The position numbers and the translations under genes were made by a program. Below, in pieces: positions 58,573 through 64,000 of a stretch of DNA of 64,000 nucleotides (position 1 is its first letter; every line of letters starts with the position of its first letter). The stretch spans positions 1 to 64,000 of the forward strand of contig CAAGCF010000042.1 of assembly GCA_900768265.1 (NCBI GenBank), given 5' to 3'. The notes under the pieces are model-generated. The model worked only from the letters and a program-made list of their open reading frames with translations, was not told the DNA's origin and ran no database searches. The stretch is from an uncultured Collinsella sp. GTDB lineage: Bacteria > Actinomycetota > Coriobacteriia > Coriobacteriales > Coriobacteriaceae.

Positions 58573-58592
58573 ATTATAAAGTAGTTTATAAT
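58573..58592. promoter_or_regulatory. Candidate HicB operator over the -10
   Basis: ATTATAAA-GTAG-TTTATAAT is a perfect 8-4-8 palindrome; its right arm contains TATAAT, 26 bp before the hicA start. Autorepression by HicB would fit. Confidence 0.7.
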
Positions 58593-58617
58593 TAGGACGG
58601 CTGAAAGAGGTCGGCCC

Positions 58618-58803
58618 ATGCAACCTCCTACCTTTCGGGAAATCATTGCCCTGCTCAAGCACGATGGATTCGTGAAGGTCGCGCAAGTCGGTAGTCATGC
58701 TAAGTATGTTTCCGGTGACCGTGTTGTCACCGTGAACGGCTCGGGTGGTGATCGACCAAAGAAGGGCACGTGGGCAAGCATTCGCCGGCAAGCTGGATGG
58801 TAG
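58618..58803 (+). CDS. hicA: HicA family toxin (mRNA interferase)
   Basis: 61 residues, a normal HicA length. TFREIIALLKHDGFVKVAQV then GSHAKYVSGDRVVTVN is the double-stranded-RNA-binding-like fold, with the catalytic His in G-S-H. KKGTWASIRRQAGW ends it as usual. HicA cleaves mRNA when free. The ATG is preceded by GAAAGAGG. It lies 11 bp before hicB. Confidence 0.9.
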   Translation: MQPPTFREIIALLKHDGFVKVAQVGSHAKYVSGDRVVTVNGSGGDRPKKGTWASIRRQAGW

Positions 58804-58814
58804 CCGAGGGGGTC

Positions 58815-59264
58815 ATGATGAAACAACGATTTACCTATGACTGCGTTCTCATAAAAGAAGACGACGGTTACTGCGCCAGCTTTCCGCAGATTCCCGGCGC
58901 CTTTGCCGATGGGGATACGCGCGAAGAAGCGATTGCCCATGCCACCGAGGCGCTGATGACGTTTTTGGCCGACGATCTCAACAACGGTTTGACTCCGGCA
59001 GGGTACGAACGCTCGGCCGAGGTCGTGGCCCTTTCAGTCGAAATCGACCACGAGGGCGCTCGGGAAGCGGCGTGCCGAACATTTAAAGACGCAGCGCTGG
59101 ACCTCAAAGTCTCCGCTCCGCGGATTACCGCGCTGGTCAAAGCCGGAAAGCTCGATGTTGAACTCGTCGACGGCCGTCGGATGATAACGATAGACAGCAT
59201 CGAGCGTTACGCCGCTCAAGAACGTCACGCCGGAAGACCAAAGAAGTTCGTAGCCGTCCAATAA
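58815..59264 (+). CDS. hicB: HicB family antitoxin
   Basis: 149 residues (start at 58815 or 58818, after GAGGGGG). The N-terminal HicB fold YDCVLIKEDDGYCASFPQIP, then GAFADGDTREEAIAHATEAL, is the partial RNase-H-like domain that caps HicA. The C-terminal ~45 residues (PRITALVKAGKLDVELVDGR, ITIDSIERYAAQ) look like an excisionase/MerR-type DNA-binding module rather than the ribbon-helix-helix of many HicBs. It would repress from the palindrome at 58573. Confidence 0.88.
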   Translation: MMKQRFTYDCVLIKEDDGYCASFPQIPGAFADGDTREEAIAHATEALMTFLADDLNNGLTPAGYERSAEVVALSVEIDHEGAREAACRTFKDAALDLKVSAPRITALVKAGKLDVELVDGRRMITIDSIERYAAQERHAGRPKKFVAVQ

Positions 59265-59398
59265 CCCCCTCACTTTCACCGACTACTAGAGCCGCTCACC
59301 AAACCAACATGCGCTCTGGGCAAATAGGTTGAACGTTTCGTGCGAGAATGCCCCACAGTAAACAAACTTGCACCAGAGCGTAAGGGGCTGGCATACAC

Positions 59399-60139
59399 AT
59401 GCAGACGGTCTATCGGGTATACGAGGGAGCGCGCGAGCCGCATCGGCTTGCCGTCGAGCGTACGGCCGAGGTGCTCGGCTGTGGCGGTCTGGCCCTGATC
59501 CCGACCGAGACCGTCTATGGTGTCGCTGTGGCAGTTAACGCCTTCTCGGACGCCGTGCCTCAAGATACAAGCGAATTCCCATCGTGGCCGCGAGATCCGC
59601 AGGCCACCGTCAACGGTGCCGCGGTCCCCGCGCTCGGTACCGGCTATCGTCGTATCTTTACCCTCAAGCAGCGCGAGCTCACCCAAACGGTTGCCTGGCT
59701 GGTCGATGATGCCGAGGCACTCGACCGCTATGGCGTGGATATCCCTAACGAGGCCCGCGTGCTCGCCCGACGATGCTGGCCGGGCGCCCTGACTATCGTG
59801 GTCAAGGCGGCCCCCTGCGTGCCGACCTTTATGCGCGCCGCCGACGACACGGTGGCGCTTCGCGCTTCGGCCTCGCCCGTGGTGCAGGCGCTCATCCGCG
59901 CCTGTGGCAGCCCCCTTGCCTGCACCAGCGCCAACACGCATGGCGCGCCCGCGCCGGCAAGTTTTATCACGGTGGAGGAGCGCATCCTGGAGGGGGTCGA
60001 TATTGCCGTCGACGCCGGTGAGACCCCGTGTCGCGACGCTTCGACCATCGTGTCGTTCCAGCACGGCGGGCTCCAGATCCTGCGCCAAGGCGCACTTCCC
60101 GCATCAGAGATCGAGCGGGTCCTGTCCGACCCGATATAA
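59399..60139 (+). CDS. tsaC: Threonylcarbamoyl-AMP synthase (TsaC/Sua5/YrdC)
   Basis: 246 residues. ALIPTETVYGVAV is the diagnostic P-T-E-T-V-Y-G motif; RCWPGALTIVVKAAP, SPLACTSANTHGAPAP and STIVSFQHGGLQILRQG complete the fold. It makes the t6A precursor for tRNAs reading ANN codons. Between the first motif and the K-x-R element (IFTLKQREL) there are ~30 residues more than usual. The start ATG has GTAAGGGG upstream. glpK follows by 16 bp. Confidence 0.92.
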   Translation: MQTVYRVYEGAREPHRLAVERTAEVLGCGGLALIPTETVYGVAVAVNAFSDAVPQDTSEFPSWPRDPQATVNGAAVPALGTGYRRIFTLKQRELTQTVAWLVDDAEALDRYGVDIPNEARVLARRCWPGALTIVVKAAPCVPTFMRAADDTVALRASASPVVQALIRACGSPLACTSANTHGAPAPASFITVEERILEGVDIAVDAGETPCRDASTIVSFQHGGLQILRQGALPASEIERVLSDPI

Positions 60140-60155
60140 TGGAAAGGTGTAAGCG

Positions 60156-61697
60156 ATGTCGTTGAATCTGGGCAGCCTGGGCATGGAAGATGCCTCGTTT
60201 AACTTTGGCGGTTCCTACATCATGGCGCTCGACTGCGGCACCACGTCGGTACTTGCGACCATCGTCGACGAGTACGGATGCATCGTCGCGCAGGCACGTC
60301 GCAGCGTCAAAACCAGCTTCCCGCGCCCTGGCTGGGTGGAGCAAGACCCCATGGCGGTGCTTGCCAGCCAGATCGCGGTCATGATGGAGGTCCAGTTTAA
60401 GAGCGGCATCCATTCTGACCGCATTGCTGCCATCGGTATCTCCAACCAGCGCGAGACCACGGTGGTGTGGGACCGCATAAGCGGCCAACCCATCTATAAC
60501 GCCATCGTGTGGCAATGCCGTCGCACCGCACCTCTGATTGACGAGCTGGTCAAGCAGGGCGCAGAAGAGCTGGTGCGCTCCCGCACGGGGCTTACGCTCG
60601 ACCCGTATTTCTCGGCCTCCAAGGTGCAGTGGATTCTCGATAACGTCGACGGTGCGCGCGAGAGCGCGGCGGCGGGTGACCTCATGTTCGGCACCATCGA
60701 CACCTGGCTCATCTACAACCTCACCGGCGGTCAGGTCTTTGCTACCGACTACACCAATGCCAGCCGCACCGCGCTCTTTAATATCCATACGCTCGATTGG
60801 GACGACGATCTGCTGGCGCTTTTCGACGTCCCGCGTTCCATGATGCCCGAGGTTCGTTGGAGCTCGGGCGATTACGGTCGCGTCGCGGGCGACATCATGA
60901 CCAATATGCCACCCATCATGGGCGTGGCGGGCGACCAGCAGGCGTCGCTATTCGGCCACTGCTGCTTCCATCCCGGCCAGACCAAAAACACCTATGGCAC
61001 GGGTTGCTTTATGCTCATGAACACCGGCGACGAGATCGTCGAATCCAAGAACGGTCTGGTCTCCACGATCGGTATCGCCGCGGACGGCAAGATCAGCTAT
61101 GCGCTCGAGGGTTCTATCTTTGCCGCCGGCTCCACCATGAACTGGCTGCGCAACAACATGGGCATCATCTCGAGCGTGAGCGAGTCCGCGCAACTCGCCG
61201 CTTCGATCAACGACAACGAGGGCTGCTACTTCGTCCCCGCCTTCGCAGGCCTGGGCGCTCCCTGGTGGGACCCGCATGCTCGCGGTATCGTGTGCGGCCT
61301 GACCGGTGCCTCGAGTCGCGCGACCATTGTGCGTGCGGCCTGCGAGTCCATGGCCTATCAGAGTTATGACGTGCTGCGCGCCATGGAGCAGGACGTGGGA
61401 CTTTCGATTGAGCGCCTGTCCGTCGATGGCGGTGCCTCGCGCAACGAGTTCATCATGCAATTCCAGGCCGATCTGCTGGATATCCCCGTGCTGCAGTGCG
61501 AGACGGTGGAGACCACGGCGATCGGCGCCGCGTACTTGGCGGGCCTTGCCGTCGGCTACTGGGAGGATTTGGAGGAGCTAGAGCAAAACGCTCAGATCGT
61601 CAAAATCTTCCATCCTCACATGTCCGCCGAGCGCCGTGAGAGCAACCTCGCTGGTTGGCGTGATGCCGTCAAGCGCTCGCTCAGCACCGCTCAGTAG
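60156..61697 (+). CDS. glpK: Glycerol kinase
   Basis: 513 residues, FGGY family. ALDCGTTSVLATIVD (phosphate 1), SNQRETTVVWDRISGQPIYN, DPYFSASKVQWIL, VAGDQQASLFGHCCF and FVPAFAGLGAPWWDPHARG are GlpK hallmarks. The His of the Y-H-F-Y-G loop that HPr phosphorylates in many Firmicute GlpKs is absent: SGDYGRVAGDIMTN stands there. So PTS control is unlikely. A ~20-residue leader precedes the first motif. The ATG follows GGAAAGGTG. No glpF or glpD is adjacent. Confidence 0.95.
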   Translation: MSLNLGSLGMEDASFNFGGSYIMALDCGTTSVLATIVDEYGCIVAQARRSVKTSFPRPGWVEQDPMAVLASQIAVMMEVQFKSGIHSDRIAAIGISNQRETTVVWDRISGQPIYNAIVWQCRRTAPLIDELVKQGAEELVRSRTGLTLDPYFSASKVQWILDNVDGARESAAAGDLMFGTIDTWLIYNLTGGQVFATDYTNASRTALFNIHTLDWDDDLLALFDVPRSMMPEVRWSSGDYGRVAGDIMTNMPPIMGVAGDQQASLFGHCCFHPGQTKNTYGTGCFMLMNTGDEIVESKNGLVSTIGIAADGKISYALEGSIFAAGSTMNWLRNNMGIISSVSESAQLAASINDNEGCYFVPAFAGLGAPWWDPHARGIVCGLTGASSRATIVRAACESMAYQSYDVLRAMEQDVGLSIERLSVDGGASRNEFIMQFQADLLDIPVLQCETVETTAIGAAYLAGLAVGYWEDLEELEQNAQIVKIFHPHMSAERRESNLAGWRDAVKRSLSTAQ

Positions 61698-61819
61698 GGT
61701 TGCGAGGGGGCACTCGATACAGCAAACCGTTAAACTTATGCATGGCGCGCGGCAACAACGTCGCCGTGCGCCTTGTCAGCAAGGCCATCTTCCGGCCGCA
61801 ACGAAAGGGGCTTCAACCC

Positions 61820-62467
61820 ATGACCGTCACCTACGATACGTCCCGTGTGACCCTTGTCGATCACCCGCTCGTCCAGCACAAGCTGTCGATCTTGCGCGAC
61901 AAGAGCACCGGCACCAATCAGTTCCGCCAGCTCGTGCGCGAGCTCGCGCTTTTTGACGGCTACGAGGCCATGCGCGACCTGCCCATGGAAGACGTCGAGG
62001 TCGAGACCCCCATCACCACCGCAACGTTTAAGCAGCTCGCCGGCAAGAAGCTCACCATCGTTCCCATCCTGCGTGCAGGCCTTGGTATGGTCGACGGTAT
62101 CCTCGACCTGGTGCCCTCCGCTCGCGTGGGCCATATCGGCATGGAGCGCGACGAGGTTACCCACGAGCCGCATGAGTATTACTGCAAGATGCCCAAGGAT
62201 ATCGACCAGCGCATTTGCCTGGTTGTCGACCCCATGCTCGCCACGGGTGGCTCAGCCGAGATGGCTATCAGCTACCTGCGCGAGCGTGGTGTCAAGGACA
62301 TCCGCATGCTGTGCATCGTCGCGGCCCCCGAGGGTCTCAAGTCGCTGACCGAAAAAGACCCCGACGTGCATATCTATACCTGCGCCATTGACGACCACCT
62401 CAACGAGGCCGCCTACATCGTCCCCGGCCTGGGCGATGCCGGCGACCGCATTTACGGCACGCTGTAG
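61820..62467 (+). CDS. upp: Uracil phosphoribosyltransferase
   Basis: 215 residues. LVDHPLVQHKLSILRDKSTG is the classic N-terminus; VPILRAGLGMVDGILDLVPS, HEPHEYYCKMP and the PRPP loop VVDPMLATGGSAEMAI follow. GDAGDRIYGT is the uracil-binding C-terminal motif. It salvages uracil to UMP. The ATG at 61820 follows GAAAGGGG; in-frame sequence before it is not conserved. Confidence 0.97.
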   Translation: MTVTYDTSRVTLVDHPLVQHKLSILRDKSTGTNQFRQLVRELALFDGYEAMRDLPMEDVEVETPITTATFKQLAGKKLTIVPILRAGLGMVDGILDLVPSARVGHIGMERDEVTHEPHEYYCKMPKDIDQRICLVVDPMLATGGSAEMAISYLRERGVKDIRMLCIVAAPEGLKSLTEKDPDVHIYTCAIDDHLNEAAYIVPGLGDAGDRIYGTL

Positions 62468-62511
62468 TCTCTGGGCCTTGTTGGCTACGGTCACAAATCC
62501 GAAGAAACGGT

Positions 62512-62544
62512 GCGCGCGGGCGAGCAAAAGACGCCCACGCGCGC
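62512..62544 (+). terminator. GC hairpin after upp
   Basis: GCGCGCGGGCG-AGCAAAAGA-CGCCCACGCGCGC, 45 bp after the stop; no T-run. Confidence 0.45.
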
Positions 62545-62659
62545 TCCTGTTAACGGACGTTTTGCCCTGCAGGGTTCGAGAAAAACGTATTACCGTAGCT
62601 GCGGGATAAAGAAGGTCTTAAGAAAACGTACAGCTGCGTATTAACCGATGCTTTTTCGG

Positions 62660-62687
62660 TTGTACTTTAACGATTGGCTCGTACAAT
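62660..62687 (+). promoter_or_regulatory. Putative promoter of the ATP synthase operon
   Basis: TTGTAC (62660-62665) and TACAAT (62682-62687) with a 16-bp spacer, 60 bp before the atpI start. Confidence 0.65.
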
Positions 62688-62747
62688 AGTCACCAATGTT
62701 TGGCGGGAACTGTTCTGTGAAGCGTTAAAAGGAAAGTGAGGACGCCA

Positions 62748-63059
62748 GTGTTTCAGATAGCCGATCTGCTCGCTATTGTTGCAGGCGCCATCGCGGGCGC
62801 GGTCGCCTTTCTTCCCTTTGTTTTTACGCTCAAGCCGGTTCTTGACGATAAACAGAATGCGGACATGCTCAAGGGCATGGTGAGTCTCGCGGTCTCGGCG
62901 ATCGCGTTGCTTGTCTTTACCTTGGTTGTGTTTGCGTTGTTCGGAGAGGCATTTCGCATGTTCCTCCTGGGCGAGGCGATCGGCTTCGTGGCCTTTATGG
63001 CCGCCTGCACGGTTCGCGTCGCCAAGGCGCTGCGAGATCCTCATGAGGTCGAAAGGTAA
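62748..63059 (+). CDS. atpI: ATP synthase protein I-like membrane protein
   Basis: 103 residues starting at GTG (AAAGGAAAGTGAGG upstream). Four membrane helices (IADLLAIVAGAIAGAVAFLP and later LAVSAIALLVFTLVVFALFG among them). AtpI helps assemble the c-ring or transports Mg2+/Ca2+. Similarity is weak, so the call rests mainly on size, helices and the position 3 bp before atpB. Confidence 0.75.
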   Translation: MFQIADLLAIVAGAIAGAVAFLPFVFTLKPVLDDKQNADMLKGMVSLAVSAIALLVFTLVVFALFGEAFRMFLLGEAIGFVAFMAACTVRVAKALRDPHEVER

Positions 63060-63062
63060 GTC

Positions 63063-63866
63063 GTGGAAATTTTTGAAAAGCTGCCTGATGAGATTAATCA
63101 TCTGGTCAGCGAGTTCAGCTCCACCCCTGTCGTGGGCGATCTGAGCTGCGGCATCACGCAGTACTCGTTTTGGCTGATCGTCTCCACGATCGTGCTCCTG
63201 ATCGTCCTGGCCGTGTTCAAGAAGAAGCAGACCCTGGTTCCCAAGGGCTTCTTCGTCAACGGTTTCGAGTACATCATCGAGTACGTCGAGAACGATATCG
63301 GCAAGGGCGTCGTGGGTGAGAACTGGAAGAAGCACTTCCCGTTCCTGTGCTCGCTTTTCCTGTTCATCCTGATCAATAACATGATCGGCCTGATCCCGGG
63401 AATGAAGCCCGGCACCGGTGCAATCGGCTCCACCGCCGCGCTCGCCATCTTCGCCTTCGTGTACTTCATCTACTACGGATGCAAGGCTCACGGTGTGATC
63501 GGCTACATCAAGAGCCTCGCCCCGCAGGGCGTGAGCTTCCCGATGAACGTGCTTGTGTGGGTCGTCGAGCTTTTCTCGACCTTCTTGCGTCTCATCACGC
63601 TCGCCGTCCGTCTGTTCTGCAACATGTTCGCAGGACACGTGGTCATGGGCTCGTTCGCCATCATGGCGAGCATGTTCATGCAGCCGCTGCTTCAGCAGGT
63701 TTCCGCGGCCCACGCCGTCGGCGCCCTGCCTTCGCTTGCCTGGCTTGCCATCCTCATCCTGATCTATGCGATCGAGCTTGTGGTCGGTGCCATCCAGGCT
63801 TACGTCTTCACGGTCCTTACCGCCGTGTATGTCTCCGAGGCAGAGGAGGTTGCGGAGGAGGAGTAG
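63063..63866 (+). CDS. atpB: F0F1 ATP synthase subunit a
   Basis: 267 residues, GTG start. The proton-channel helix has the essential Arg in FLRLITLAVRLFCNMFAGH, and the last helices have ALPSLAWLAILILIYAIELV and GAIQAYVFTVLTAVYVSEA, both diagnostic. FLFILINNMIGLIPGMKPGT is the earlier conserved helix. With the c-ring it forms the proton path. atpI precedes and atpE follows. Confidence 0.97.
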   Translation: MEIFEKLPDEINHLVSEFSSTPVVGDLSCGITQYSFWLIVSTIVLLIVLAVFKKKQTLVPKGFFVNGFEYIIEYVENDIGKGVVGENWKKHFPFLCSLFLFILINNMIGLIPGMKPGTGAIGSTAALAIFAFVYFIYYGCKAHGVIGYIKSLAPQGVSFPMNVLVWVVELFSTFLRLITLAVRLFCNMFAGHVVMGSFAIMASMFMQPLLQQVSAAHAVGALPSLAWLAILILIYAIELVVGAIQAYVFTVLTAVYVSEAEEVAEEE

Positions 63867-63989
63867 TCTTCCGCTCGCGCCTTAAAGGTAAGCAATTCGT
63901 TAAACCGCCGGTGCCCGTACCCATGGAGCCCGGCAGTTATAAAAAGGTTATCCTGCGTGAAATAAGACACGCACGACAAAGGAGGAATC

Positions 63990-64000
63990 GTGGGAGTTAT
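63990..64000 (+). CDS. atpE: F0F1 ATP synthase subunit c, start only
   Basis: AAAGGAGGAATC and then GTG GGA GTT: the first three codons (M-G-V) of the next gene at the window edge. Position after atpB and this N-terminus match atpE; the rest is outside the window. Confidence 0.7.

Overview
The window looks like chromosomal DNA of a GC-rich Gram-positive actinobacterium, most likely a Coriobacteriia member close to Collinsella. This is inferred from protein style, a small bacterial SRP RNA, the atpI-atpB-atpE order and many intergenic palindromes of a kind I associate with that group; no species-level marker is present. The first ~65 bases do not fit: they match the 515F region of 16S rRNA with a Prevotella/Bacteroidales-like signature and run straight into a broken lemA gene. 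That is best explained as a chimeric contig end in a metagenome assembly.

Layout. 1-3.4 kb: truncated lemA, a TetR regulator, tRNA-Ser(TGA), a single ORF fusing the tRNA adenosine deaminase TadA to a glycerate kinase, several palindromes and the SRP RNA. 3.7-8.9 kb: a heterodimeric ABC exporter, a flavodoxin-like protein and a second TetR regulator with a clear operator. 8.9-19.1 kb: an accessory surface locus. It has a long non-coding block with a tandem array of 62-bp hairpin units, then a SipW-type signal peptidase, three TasA/camelysin-like subunits, a 1820-residue InlB-repeat adhesin and a protein ending in an LAATG sorting-like signal. Related ~125-bp hairpin elements sit on both sides, two of them in inverted orientation. 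19-27.4 kb: an LTA-synthase-like sulfatase, a nitroreductase, the K+ transporter Kup and a KdpD/KdpE-like two-component pair. 27.5-34.4 kb: a two-domain 23S rRNA methyltransferase (one domain apparently degenerate), a HAD phosphatase, a transaldolase and Tex.

34.8-39.2 kb: a Gfo/Idh/MocA dehydrogenase, an OFA-type MFS carrier and an SDR dehydrogenase in one operon, divergent from a LysR regulator. 39.4-45 kb: a diguanylate cyclase and a MarR-controlled heterodimeric ABC exporter. 45.5-50.6 kb: pyridoxal kinase, a TIGR04076-type protein, a low-molecular-weight phosphatase, an MFS exporter, an unknown membrane protein and an aldose-1-epimerase-like protein. 50.9-55.2 kb: a polar amino acid ABC importer followed by an M20 peptidase. 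55.5-64 kb: prfA, prmC with a large insertion, HicAB, tsaC, glpK, upp and the start of the ATP synthase operon.

Besides the SipW locus, the main unexplained material is the intergenic DNA. At least five families of palindromic or hairpin elements recur. In one family the arms differ in sequence between copies but stay complementary within each copy. Many sit directly after stop codons, so terminator function is plausible, but the tandem 62-bp array and the inverted cores around the surface locus need another explanation.
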